A stretch of 64,000 nt of DNA from Ricinus communis (GCF_019578655.1 NC_063264.1:23645688-23709687), one strand, 5' to 3'. Positions 48,855-60,500 are shown, counted from the stretch's first letter. Made by a program: numbers and translations. The notes: a model not told the origin generated them from the sequence alone.

Positions 48855-49128
48855 CCCTAAAATACTGAATTGGGGATTTCACCGGGGAAAAGAATTGGGG
48901 AAATGTTAGGATGAAACAGTGAGTTTTGAGGTTCTTCATTATGCTCAGCCACGTAGACGAACATGTGGAGCCACGTGTGGACGCCATGTCATTACTGGCA
49001 CACGCCAAAACACGAGTGGGTAGGAATGATACAAGACGCAAACATGGTGGACCAAATTGATACGTTTTAAACATGAGGGTAGATTCACGAAAATGGTTAA
49101 AGGTTGGGGTATCTGGGATCGTTTTCCC
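48855..49128 (-). repeat. Right terminal inverted repeat of MULE
   Basis: Reverse complement partner of 43641-43926, about 274 bp. Confidence 0.93.
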
Positions 49129-49137
49129 TTAAAAATA
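49129..49137. repeat. Target site duplication (right) of MULE
   Basis: TTAAAAATA, identical to 43632-43640. Confidence 0.93.
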
Positions 49138-49272
49138 AACCCATTTACGGTTCAAAGAATGGAGGTTTGTTTATTGAAAAATCCATTTTAGAAATAAACC
49201 CATTTGAGGTTGTCATAGATCAACTCTAAGATGATTAAATCTTTTATCAAGAGCACCAACTCTCATACCAAT
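49138..49272 (-). other. Leader and primer binding site of copia element B
   Basis: On the minus strand TTGGTATGAGAGTTGGTGCT directly follows the LTR, a variant of the initiator Met-tRNA PBS. The leader leads to a second, near-identical copy of the gag start (MDFSINKPPFF, about 49200-49160). The gag start is therefore duplicated, and the MULE sits between the two copies. Confidence 0.6.
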
Positions 49273-51291
49273 TGAAATACCTTATGACAACCAAGAGAAG
49301 GGATGAATTAGTATTTTATAAAAATCAATTTAAACTAAAAAATTTTACTTTGAAAAACTTGAGTATTAAAACTAATATTAGCGGAAGCAATTACTCAAAG
49401 TAATTGAACAATTATCAACATAAAATACAAGAACAAATCATAATATATAGCAAGCATAAATATAACAAATATAAGAGTGTAGAGAAGAGATATCAAATAT
49501 AAGATTTATAATGGTCGGCCAACTCCTTACCTACATTCACTCCTCAAGGTTCACGTGAGCTTTTAACTATCAATGATCATTTTATGGGTGCAAGGTCAAA
49601 CCCAAGTTATTTTAAGCTCACACTCAAACTTCTTATAAGTGTTTTACTAGCTAACACTCAAAATCCAAATTTTTTCTATAGCTAACATTTTAACCTAAGT
49701 GTTTTCTTAAGGCTCACACTTTAACCCAATTTAAGATTTTCAATTTTAGTTATAAGAGTAATCTCTTACAAAAGTGCTCAACCTAACCCTTTTGAGCTTT
49801 GAATATAGAAATCAATCACTCAACTATCCAAAGATTTAAACCCTCTTTTGAATCTTTAATACAAGATGAATTTCATGAAGAAATAGAGGTTGTTGAAAGA
49901 TATAACAAATATGAGGCTCAAGTAAATGCTCTTGCTTGACCTAGATCATTTAGAAATGATATTTAAATATTTTTAGGTGAAATAGAAACGTTGCACCATC
50001 ATTAAATGCAAAAATAGCTGTTTTAACAACCTTCATAAATGTAGCTTCGTGGGTGGGAAGAATTCTTTATGACCGTAAAGAATCAGCGCGAAAAACAGAT
50101 TTGAAAAACTGGAACTCGTTATGGCCGTGAATATTTCTTCACAGCCGTGAAGACTACTTCACAGCTGGAAACTTTTGTTCACGACTGAGAACTCAAGCAT
50201 CACGACTTGAGAGCTTTGACCAAGAACTCTTCTGTTATTTCTTGAAGATTTGGAGAATTGCCATCATTCATGGGCCTGAGCTTTTTCTTCACGGCTAGAA
50301 ATGCAGATTTCACAGCTTGAAAACTTTGACCGTGAACTCTTCTGTGGTTTTTTCAAGTTTTGGGAGGAAGGCATATTTCACGGGCGTGAATCTTTATTCA
50401 CGGCTTGAAAGGTTTCTTTCATGGCTAGGAAGATTTTTTCATGGCCGTGAATGACTACTTTCACGGCTAGGAATGTTGGCAATGAATGCTTCTGCCAATT
50501 ATCTGCTTTTCAGTCACAAGAGTAACCATTTAAAAACTCGAAGCCTTATTTTTTGTTAGAAACTTTAGTCAATCCACTAAAATATTATAGTTTTGATAAA
50601 CTCCAAAATCAACAATATTCATACTTCGAAAAATTAAAATATTTTATTGCTCATCTAGTCTTGACAATTTGGACATGCTTCAGTACTTCGGCCATTGCGC
50701 TTTCCATACACCTAGAATTGATGTAAGACCTTTTCTATATGAAGCTAAACTTGTAGAGCTATAGATATGGAGAAAGGCATATTAAAATTCCTCTTTTATA
50801 AGTAGTTTCACTAATTATAACTGACTCTATCTGCTATAGTCCAATCTGAAACTCTATCTTTCTAGCTCTAAAAATTATTCTAATTTTTGTTCTTGAAAAT
50901 AGGTTGATGTAACTATTCATCCATATATGGCTTGCCTCATAAATGCTTCCAAGTAGTACAGTTTATTCTTTAAATTTCAGCAACCCATTTATTCCATGGA
51001 AATCATACTTATTCACATGAGTTTCTTTATTCCACATGCTCTTTGCATTCCCTTATATGTTCTATCACTCTTCCCATCTTTATTACTTTATGATTTTATC
51101 TTGATGTTCATATTGACTCAAGTATTCAAGTCCTTGACTCTTGAATTCATCTTCATACTTATGCCTTCGTCTTTATGTATATGCATCAATGATAATTAAA
51201 GATTATCTACTAAGAACAACAATACTAAACAAGATTGTTAGTAGTAATAATATTTTGCATCATCAAAATCACATATGAAACCTTAGGGTTA
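49273..51291 (-). repeat. Probable LTR of copia element B
   Basis: It begins TGAAATACC on the plus strand directly next to the PBS, and a plausible end with CA is at about 51291 (GGGTTAAACA). No second LTR is in the window, so the outer boundary is a guess. It contains a cluster of TTCACGGCCGTGAA-like palindromes (50055-50480) and no coding region. Confidence 0.5.
50055..50480. repeat. Cluster of about 14 degenerate TTCACGGCYGTGAA motifs
   Basis: Examples include GTTATGGCCGTGAAT, CTTCACAGCCGTGAAGA, TTCACGGCTAGAA, TTTCACGGGCGTGAAT, TTCACGGCTTGAAAG and TTTCATGGCCGTGAAT. Spacing is irregular (about 15-90 bp). The motif is a dyad, often with one half decayed. It lies within the presumed LTR of copia element B. 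Confidence 0.7.
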
Positions 51292-52687
51292 AACATTATT
51301 AATAAGAATATATATATTTTTTTTAAATGTAATAAATAAATTTATTATAATTTTTAGATTATTGCTAAAATAAAGATAATTGATTAATTTAATAATCAAT
51401 TTTATTTATTTATGCTTGGCAAATAAATTTGTTGTTATCTTAACACTATAAGGTATTATTTAATTAATAATAAATAAATTTATCAATCTCATTAATACTT
51501 AATAAATTATTAGTATTTTTATTTTTAATAAGATTAATTAATAAATAACCTAATTAATTTAATTAATTAATTAAACAATTAATAAAATTATTTTAGTACA
51601 TCTATTTATCATTTCTCCTTTCACACTTTTATGTATATTATGAAATGAGGTGTTATCAAACTTTTACCACTATGTCACCAGATTTGGTATCAGTACTAGA
51701 AAAAATATACCAAGCACATGGTTTAGAGCATATACACTTAATTCTCAAATTTCCAATCATTTTTCTCAAAATTTAACTTCAACCCCTCTAGTAATAATAT
51801 GTTTATAGTTTTTTTCAATTTCTTCAATGATTTTGAATAACAATAGCTTGGATAGTAGAATAATAAGAAATAAATTACTATTTTAAAGCACAATAATTAA
51901 TAAAAATACAATACGTATATATGTATATCTATTTCTCACCTAATGTCAAGGTGACATGGAAGAGAGAGAGAGAGGCAAGCTTCTCATAAATTACTAAATA
52001 AATCAATTCACCTTCCTTTATCTAGAAAATGTGTTATTTTGAGTTAAAATTATGATTTATTAGGCTTAATTGTAAAAAATTATTTAAATTCAGCTTGTTT
52101 GATTCAACAACACAAATTCAAGGACTTATTTAACTCTTTGTCCTAATTCTTGATCTTGTTAGGATTTAGGATTATCAATTTAAAGAGAAGGGAGAATTAC
52201 ATAATTTTCAGTTTTGCTATTTAAAGAATTGATCTCATATGATTATCGTACCGGACAAGTCACAATTATATCAATTCTAAAAATTCAGATACAATTGCAC
52301 TCAAAATACAAATTAGGATAGAAATTTAAAAAACCAAAAAGTTTGATCTAATTTAAAAGAAAGAAGAAAAAGTTTGAATTTCTTTAGTCATTAAACATTT
52401 AGAAAAAATAATAATATTACAATAGCTTAATAAACATATATTGAAAAATGGAGACTTGATAAACAAAGTTTATAAGTTCAAGGGCTAAACAATGCATTTT
52501 TTTTCAAATAATTCTCTCACCCACTCCCTATTCAACAATTCAGAACCTCAAGTTAACAAGTGACCACTTCAATGTTTAAACATTTTATCACTCAGTGCTA
52601 CATGCATTCTCAGCCATAGATTCAGTCAGTATATTTCATTCTCCTTTCTTTCCATTTCTCTTAATCTTAGCACTGAAAAGAGTAGCC
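51292..52687. other. AT-rich spacer and upstream region of PTC52-like copy 1
   Basis: No gene seen. A short (GA)n run lies at 51961-51974. The last few hundred bases should contain the promoter of the downstream gene. The open frame extends upstream to an ATG at 52595, but homology and transit-peptide form favour the ATG at 52688. Confidence 0.5.
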
Positions 52688-55600
52688 ATGGAAACTATTA
52701 AAACTACCTGTTACATTCCACCGTTTCACATCCCAACTTCGCTCACCAAAACCAAATTCAGCAAACCCAACTTAAATTTTCACTTTAACGCAGTACCAAC
52801 TTCATCTTTCTCAAAAACTCACAAAAATGCATCAAAATCCAAGCTTTACTCGACTATATCATCATCATCATCATCATCGTCATCATCATCACCACCATCA
52901 GCATATTCTGTTTCAACAGAGTCCATTGAGGCACCTCAGCCAGAGCTTGAAACTGATATCCAAGGCGATAAATTTGATTGGTATTCAGCATGGTATCCAG
53001 TTATGCCAGTTTGTGATTTGGACAAAAGGGTTCCGCATGCAAAGAAAGTCTTGGGTATTGATGTGGTAGTTTGGTGGGATAGGAATGAAAACGAATGGAG
53101 AGTATTTGATGATACTTGTCCTCATAGATTGGCTCCATTATCTGAAGGTAGGATTGATCAATGGGGAAGGTTGCAATGTGTTTATCATGGTTGGTGTTTC
53201 AATGGCTCCGGAGACTGCAAGTACATACCTCAAGCACCAGCTGATGGTCCTCCGGTAATATGTCCTAAACTACCTTCTACTTTTATTTGGCTCATAATTA
53301 CTTTTCCTGTTTCACATCAATGGTTACATTTTGCTTTCCTGGGTTTTATACTATCCTATAAGAGGTAAATGTAAAAGCTTTGTGCATCAGTGGTAAGGTT
53401 CAAGATTCAGCTTGTCTAAGTACTAAAAAAAGTAGTCAATTCCTTTAGTTATATTCTTCTAGCACTAATTGAATTTATGGACATGATCAACTTTACTCAC
53501 TTTTAACCTACTAAGCTGTAGTCTAGTAATCCAATAGGGTAAAATAGGGGGCAGTCATCAATTTTTCTATGGTGCAGACAGTGTTTTTCTTTTCTGTTGT
53601 TAAGTAGTATTGCGACAGTTCCTTTGTGGCAATTACATATTGTGTTGACATTTGTTAACTTAGAAGGTAGTGATGTTCTGCCCTTTTTTTAGACTTCCTT
53701 CTAATCATTTAGACTAAAGTGGGTGGTCTTATTCATTGCTAGTTTTGTCAAAAGATCAATATATTCATAAATGAATTATGAAATTCCAAATTCAAGCATT
53801 GCATATTCAGAGAAATTAAACTAATCACTGAATCACATTTGCATGAATCTAAGGTAAGCTACCTCTAAAATCTTGCTTTCTTGAAAATTCTAAATTATAG
53901 ATTGATGACAACTGTTAAAATTTTTTGCAAATAACTGTGAAGTTCAATGTTACTTGAAAGATTGGTTGTCAAATGCTGGATGAAAGTGCAAGTAGTGCGT
54001 GATTAAATAGAAAATATACATAGAAGAGTACTGAAGCAGTAATGTCATAATTTGGGGACTTTGCTAAAATACATGTTATAATTTTATATATAAGAGAACT
54101 TTAGGAAATTGTTTTATTGTAGAGATTTTCTCATGTTCTTCTTCTTGCAGCAGTGGTTTCTCAATAAATTAAGAACATTTTTTGTCAAATGGAATTTCAT
54201 TTGTCCTTTCATGCAGGTACACACATTCAATAAAGCTTGTGTAGCAGCTTATCCTAGTACAGTGCATCATGATATTTTGTGGTTTTGGCCTAACACTGAT
54301 CCACAATACAAAGACATACTTATGAAGGAGAAACCTCCTTTCATTCCGGAATTGGATGATCCATCATATACGAAGACAATGGGGAACAGAGATATTCCCT
54401 ATGGGTATGTGATGATATCATTTTTAGCATATATTTATCTCATTTACATCCCAGCCTTGTGATGTTTTTTCAATTCCTATCATAGTAGATTGTAGGGAAT
54501 GAGTAACATTTGGAATAATTAGCTGTCACATAATATTTATTAGGGTTACTTGGCTTGATTCTCCTTTAGAATGGGAATAGTTTTTGCAACCGTGAAATTT
54601 TCCCTTCAAATGTAGAACTTCATCTAAGTAGGCTTAAGTAAACTGATCTGCGCTGCACTTCCCTAAACAATAGAATATGAACCCCATTTGTATTTTTCAG
54701 GTATGACTTCTTGATTGAAAATCTTATGGATCCTGCTCATGTCCCCTATGCACATTATGGATTAATGAAAATCCGACAACCAAAAGGTACGTAAGAACTT
54801 ATGAATAAACTTATTATTTTGAGCCGCCTTAACCCGTCATTTGTGCATGAATCAAATATTCAAACTAAAATTCGTTGACAGAAAAGGTCGACAGGGAAGG
54901 GGGCAAACCAATTGATATGAGTGTCAAGAAGCTGGACAAAAATGGCTTCATTGGAAAGCAGGAGAAGGGCAGTAGTAAATTTATAGCACCATGTATATTC
55001 TATGCTTATACTGATCCTCTGGTGGATCAAGGGAATGGAGCTGTATCTTCTTCTGAAACCAAAAAGGTAAGCATTGTATTGATATATATTATTTGAAAAT
55101 AAAATGTTAGAAAAAGATACATTAGATGGACTGCCATTTATTAGATACAGTTTACAAGTTTTAAATTCTAAAATTTGACGACCTGCCAAAGCCGTAAATT
55201 TCAGTGATTTTATGCATGGACAACACATGTAACAAGTGGAGCTTTAACTAATTCAGCAGAGTACTAATCTTTCTCTTTCAAATATTTATAGCTGAGAAGT
55301 CTCCATAGTCTTATAGATAATTCTTCTATTATTTTATGATTGTATAATAGATTGTCATACTATACTTCTAAGAAAATTGGACTTTCTTTACTCATGCTCA
55401 TTTTCATGTTCTTAATCTCTGTCCACAAAATTTCATGGTGCAGAAGCTGTCAGTGCAACAAAGAGCAGCTTTAGTTTTTATTTGCATCCCAGTTAGTCCT
55501 GGCAATAGCAGATTGATTTGGGCCTTTCCAAGAAACTTTGGGGTTTGGATTGACAAAATATTTCCACGATGGATGTTTCATGTGGGACAAAACCTGATTC

Positions 55601-56418
55601 TGGATTCAGATTTGTATCTTCTTCACGTGGAGGTGATTCTTATTTTTCTTTTCAATTTTGATTAGATAAGTTTTATTGTATCAAGTGAGTTGGTTTCATT
55701 CTTAATGCAGTATATGGTTTCATTCTTCATTAAATCGCTGATCAGTTCCCGTTTCAGCATAAAATAATTTAATGCAGTATCTGGTTTCATTCTTCGTTCA
55801 ATCACTGATCAGTTCACAAAACTACTTTAGTTTTATTGTAGGAACTCTTAACCATGAAATTTCAAGTGAGTCTCGAAATCTCTTTGCAGGAGCGCAAGAT
55901 CACGGATATTGGCGTTGCCAATTGGCAAAAGGCTTGTTTTGTGCCAACCAAGTCAGATGCCCTTGTAGTTGGTTTCCGGAAATGGTTGAACAACTATGCT
56001 GGTGGTCAAGTTGATTGGAGAGGCAAGTATAATGGGGCTCTTCCTCCAACTCCTCCTAGAGAACAGCTGATGGACAGGTGATGCCTGATACATTTGCATA
56101 GGAACATTCAATATTCAGTTCCATGAGTTCACTCTTTTATAAATTTGGAAATAAACTTTCAGGTACTGGTCTCATGTCGTTAACTGCAGCAGTTGCAATG
56201 CTGCACATAAAGGTCTGAATGCTCTTGAGGTCATTCTGCAAGTCGTGTCCCTGGTTTTGATTGGTATTGTAGCTGCAGCAAAACAAAGTGTCTTGTCAGC
56301 AGCTGCTAGAACGACATTGGTCGCAGTAGCAGTAGCATGCTTTGCAGCTTCAAGATGGCTGGCTCACTTCATCTATAAAAGCTTCCATTACCATGACTAT
56401 AATCATGCACTGCGCTGA
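52688..56418 (+). CDS. PTC52: PTC52-like chloroplast Rieske non-heme iron monooxygenase (PAO/TIC55 family), copy 1, intact
   Basis: Exons 52688-53254, 54217-54404, 54701-54786, 54882-55066, 55444-55632, 55890-56077 and 56163-56418 are all GT-AG and sum to 1,659 nt (552 aa). The N-terminus is a Ser/Thr-rich transit peptide, including a poly-Ser run from TCA repeats at 52859-52895. The Rieske [2Fe-2S] centre is [11 protein letters not shown]...CVYHGWC (CxH...CxxH). The mononuclear iron site is in [15 protein letters not shown] (DX2HX4H). Near the C-terminus lie the redox motif CSSC and two hydrophobic helices. The sequence matches protochlorophyllide-dependent translocon component 52, a relative of pheophorbide a oxygenase in the plastid inner envelope, proposed to oxidise protochlorophyllide. 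The exact substrate here is inferred. First gene of a local tandem family. Confidence 0.92.
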
Positions 56419-56539
56419 GATGATTGGCCATAAGTATGGCATTTTAGACAGCGTAAATATTGATACTGTCCTCAGTATGTATAGCCCACATCAGAAATAA
56501 ATTGGAAAGGAAATACCTTGTAGCTCTGTACAAAGCTAC

Positions 56540-56940
56540 AGTTTTAAGAATCACTTCTGTTCAACATTAAGCAAAAGTCCTGTATAAAGGTGAATTTTGG
56601 TGTTATGGAACCTTGCCAAAAGGAACTCATGAATAGGATTAAAAGGGCAAAGAAAAAGAGAAAGAACAAACCATTCAAAAGATTTGGAGATCTGGGTTAC
56701 AGTAGAAAAACAACAGAGTTGAAGGTCATGAAAAGAAAAAAAAGCAACTGCTTTAGATTAAAATATTTGAAAATAGTTTTTCCATTAAAATATTAAAGAC
56801 AGACAAGACCAATGGTCAAAAGAAAAATATTAAAATAAAAGTTTCAGTTAGTTTACTCTGTTTCTATAAGCACAAGAAAACTTATCCACCCCAAATATAA
56901 ATGCACAAAATGCGTTCCTCAAATTCACAGAAACCTACAA
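56540..56940 (+). promoter_or_regulatory. Duplicated upstream region of PTC52-like copy 2
   Basis: This stretch is both the 3' flank of copy 1 and the 5' flank of copy 2, and is repeated at about 60095-60500 before copy 3. Shared blocks include GGAACCTTGCCAAAAGGAAC, GAAGGTCATGAAAAG and AAACTTATCCACCCCAA. A TATA-like TATAAATG lies near 56896, about 45 bp before the ATG. Confidence 0.6.
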
Positions 56941-57957
56941 ATGGAAGCTCTCAAAGCTTCCTGTTTTCCTTCACTTCAAATCTCAAGAACACCACCAACC
57001 ACACTATTCAAAACCCAAGTTTTCCATTTCCAACTCTGTTCAAAACCCAGTTCCCTTATCCAATCAATCGACAAAAACACATCAAGCTCCAAGCTTCTCA
57101 CCACCTTATCATCATCAACAGCAACAACAGTTTCAACAGAATCCACAAATCCAATGACCCTGTTCTTGAAACTGATAGCCAAGGAGAGAAGTTTGATTGG
57201 TTCTCTCTCGTTGGTATCCAACTAGGTTGCGTGGAAACTGTAAATGGAATTACATTTTCGTGTCACACACGTTTCGGACATCCGGATACATTTCAGAAAT
57301 TTTTTAAAAGACATTTCCAATTATTTTTTATATTTTTATTTATTTTAAAAAATTTAAATTTTTTTTAAAAAATTCTTTCCATTTAATTGAATTTTCTAGT
57401 TGAAAAATTATTTTTAATATTTTGTCTATTCATTTTATTTTTTATTTATATATATTCTTAACTCTTTTTTATTATATAATTTTTTTATTACATATATTTT
57501 TAATTTTATTTAATTTATATTTTTTTACAATGATAAACACAATAATGATGCAGAAAATTTAAAATACATATATGATGATAAAGACAATAACGTTTTCCTA
57601 ACCTTTCGTTTACTAGTTTTTTAAAAAATTTCGTATTTTCGTATCTTACATCGTATCCTGTCACATTTTTCATTTCCGTACAACTACTTAAATATCCAAT
57701 GATGCTAGTATGTGACTCGGACAAAAGAGTGCCACATGCAAAAAAGAGTAACGTTGTTGATGTTGTTGTTTGGTGGGATAGGAAAGAGAACTCTTGGAAA
57801 GTGTTTGATGATGTTTGTCCTCATAGATTGGCACCATTGTCTAAAGGAAGGATTGATCCATGGGGAAGACTGCAGTGTTTTAATGGTTCTGGTGATTGCA
57901 AAATTTATTCCTCAGGCTCCTCAAGATGGCCCCTCCGGTATTAAACTTTTATGTATA
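56941..57957 (+). pseudogene. PTC52-like copy 2, decayed first-exon fragment
   Basis: It begins [13 protein letters not shown], close to copy 3 ([17 protein letters not shown]). Only exon-1 sequence is present. A frameshift lies in the transit-peptide region (about 57150). An AT-rich insertion of about 470 bp splits the GGTATCCAA...CCAATGATGC site (57229-57700). The Rieske motif keeps [11 protein letters not shown], but an 18-bp deletion after GGGGAAGACTGCAGTGT removes the residues equivalent to VYHGWC, including the CxxH histidine. One extra A near 57901 shifts the frame again. Later exons are absent. It cannot encode a Rieske protein. Confidence 0.9.
57229..57698. mobile_element. Unclassified insertion in PTC52-like copy 2, copy 1
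   Basis: It lies between two occurrences of TATCCAA (about 57222 and 57693), read as a probable target duplication of 7 bp. Relative to copies 1 and 3 it is pure insertion. The content is AT-rich, with ATTACATTTTCGTGTC near the start and CGTATTTTCGTATC near the end. No ORF of interest. Related sequence is at about 58085-58600. Confidence 0.6.
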
Positions 57958-58084
57958 AATATTGATTTCTTTTCCTTTTCTCGTTTTCAAAAGGCACACA
58001 AACATTATAATGTTGCGGGTAATCTTCACTTATAGTTGCTGAATTTAGCCAACGCAACCAAACTTTACTTTCATATTAGTCGGT

Positions 58085-58600
58085 CCGCAGCTAAATTGTA
58101 CGAAAATTCTAAAATGAATTACGTTTTTATATTAAATATATTTTATAAATGAGTTATATTTTTGTGTCGGATATATTTCACAGGTCGAGATTGAAATTCT
58201 TCCAAGACGTTTAAAAATTTAAACGTTTTTTATTATTTTTTAATTTTTTTTTAGAAATTTTAATTTTTTTTGTAGAAATATCTTATTTTAATTATATTTT
58301 CTACTTTAAAATTTTTTCTATTTCTTTTATTTTCTATTTACAGATAGTCTTCTTAACTTTTTATATTATATAATTTTTTTAATATATTAATATTATTAGT
58401 TCTTAGTTGTTTTACTTCTAAATTTTTTTTATATACATGTATATTTTCTTATATTCTATTTTTTCTTGGTCTATAATAATTAAATAATTTTTATCATTGA
58501 CCAATTATATTAATTATATTTAATTTGTATTTTTTATAATAAAAAATAAAATGATGCAATAAAATAAAAAATTTAGAGTAGTTATTATTATATATATAAA
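58085..58600. repeat. Second copy of the same unclassified insertion
   Basis: ATTACGTTTTTATATTA, TTATATTTTTGTGTCGGATA, TATATTATATAATTTTTTTA and AAAATGATGCAATAAAAT follow the order of the related blocks in 57229-57698. It lies in what would be intron 1 of copy 2. Confidence 0.45.
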
Positions 58601-58812
58601 TATTTATTTTTTTTATAAAAAATATTTTTGTTCTTAAATAACAAATCCATGCCCCCACACATATTAGCCGAAAATAAAATATAAACATGTTGGAATTGCC
58701 CTTAAAAGTCTCTTCTTGAAAGTAGAAAGCAAATAGGATTGAAAGTGCTTGCAAACAAAAAGGCTCTCCTTTCTCGTCTCTGCAATTGTGTCCTGGTTTT
58801 CCTTAGCTTCTA

Positions 58813-60016
58813 ATGGAGCCAAGAACTGGTGAAGAACCTTTCTCTAAAAAGAAACTGTCATCACTCATGCACAGAATTACCGCTACATGTCATAGAAGGA
58901 ATTCTAATCAGGCTACCTGTTGGGTCTCTTATTCGGTTCAAATCAGTAAGCAAATTATGGTATTCCACAATTAATGATCCCAACTTTATAAGATATCAGG
59001 TCAGCCATGTCTCGTCTGTCGAGTATAAAGATTCCAATGGCTTCAAGAACCTCCTTCTACATCCGTTAATAAGAAATCCCTTATATGGGTTTCGCTCCGT
59101 AGATTTCGTTGCTGAAGGGGACGAAAATATTCTGAAACAGATTCCTTTCACGCATGATCATCTTATAGATCCATTGTTTGTGAAATACCCTTTGATGAGG
59201 ATATGGTCGACTTCTTCTTGTGATGGTTTGGTATTAATGGCAACAGATAAAGATTACATCACTATATTGAATCTATCGATCAAACAAGTTAATAGAATTC
59301 CTGTACCTGGAAAAGTTTGTGGTGATGTGTTTGGACTTGGCTACGACTATCGCAGTAATAACTACAAAATTTTCAGGGTTCCTTCGGGTATTCCACATAA
59401 AAAAGTTTCGGATGTCGACAAAAACATGGTTCAGATCTACTCGTTTGAAACAAATTCATGAAAGAAGATGATGATAGAAGAAGATGGATCAGATTTTGAT
59501 TTTCCTTATCTACCTCTAGATAGGCATGCAACTACTGTAAACAGGCGTCCTCACTGGCTAACACATCAAGGTATTGTAAACCAATACGTTGTTTTATATT
59601 TTGATGCAGCAAAAGAAATTGTTGGGGAGATGCGGCTGCCTCCACTTGACCCACCTGCAACATTTGAACCTTATCAAAGTAAAAAAGACATAGCTTTGAG
59701 GAACTTCAGAGGATCCCTTGGCTTATCAGAATTTCAATGGCATAATATTGTGTTATGGTCAATGAGAGAGTATGGAGTTAATGAGTCTTGGATAAAACTC
59801 TTCACTGTCCCTTTTCCGATACGACCGAATAATCTTCAACCTTCTATCAAGAAGCCATTGTTCATCACAAAAACAGGAAAAGTTTTATTTGCTCCAATGG
59901 ATATGAAAGTCCTTCTTTGTGATGGTAAGCATAACAACTTGTGTAGAGACTCTTGTTTCACCATTTGGTGGCAATGCCAATGGAATCCAATTATGAAGAC
60001 CTGTAGCATAGGATAG
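58813..60016 (+). pseudogene. F-box protein gene with F-box-associated (FBA) domain, disabled
   Basis: The only good ATG (58813, MEPRTGEEPFSKK) is in a different frame from the F-box core, so a one-base indel is needed somewhere in about 58830-58890. The F-box follows (ELPLHVIEGILIRLPVGSLI, RFKSVSKLWYSTINDPNF), then FBA-type sequence (SSCDGLVLM, ILNLSIKQVNRIPVP, FGLGYDYRSNNYKIFRV). A single in-frame TGA after SFETNS (59459-59461) interrupts the frame, which then continues open to 60016 (LSEFQWHNIVLWSM, WIKLFTVPF, LLCDGKHN). Such proteins are SCF ubiquitin-ligase substrate receptors. Two lesions make function unlikely, though both are small and could be checked as sequencing error. It lies between PTC52-like copies 2 and 3. 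Confidence 0.85.
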
Positions 60017-60094
60017 CATAGACTTTTATACTGTCAAGCTATTATTGTTATCATTTTTACTTCTTTTTTGCTTAAAGATTCTATAGAAAGTTGA

Positions 60095-60500
60095 GTTTGT
60101 TCAACATTAACCAAGAATCCTGTATCAAGGTGAACTTTGGTCTTATGGAACCTTGCCAAAAGGAACTCAGGAACAGGATTAGAAGGGCAAAGAAAGAAAA
60201 AAAGAAAATGAACAAACCATTAAAGAGATTGGAAATCTGGGTTAAAATAGAAAAACAACAAAGTTGAAGGTCATGAAAAGAAAAAAAGTAACTGCTCTAA
60301 GTTAAAATATTTGGAAATAATAAAATAAAAGTTTTTTCTAATAAAATATTAAAGTAGGACAAAAGTTTTTGCAATTTCAAAAAATATATTAAAATAAAGA
60401 CTTCAGTTAGTTTATTCTGTTTGTAACCACAAGAAAACTTATCCACCCCAAGTATAAATACACAATCTGAATGCATTCCTCAAATTCACAAAACCAACAA
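60095..60500 (+). promoter_or_regulatory. Duplicated upstream region of PTC52-like copy 3
   Basis: Near-copy of 56540-56940 (3' flank of copy 1). It includes a TATA-like TATAAATA at 60453-60460, 40-48 bp before the ATG at 60501. Confidence 0.6.

Larger units (their letters stand above)
43641..49128 (+). mobile_element. Mutator-like element (MULE), 5,488 bp, with long TIRs
   Basis: TIRs at 43641-43926 and 48855-49128 are reverse complements with few mismatches and small indels. They begin GAAAAACGATCCCAGATACC on the left and GGGAAAACGATCCCAGATAC on the right (read inward). A perfect 9-bp duplication TTAAAAATA flanks the element. The interior encodes a MuDR-type transposase in plus orientation, now broken by several stops and frameshifts. 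About 1 kb between the gene end and the right TIR has no coding signal. Confidence 0.95.

Noticed and set aside
52827..53069. His-rich plus frame overlapping PTC52-like exon 1
   Set aside because: The TCA repeat coding poly-Ser reads as poly-His in this frame; it is a shadow frame.
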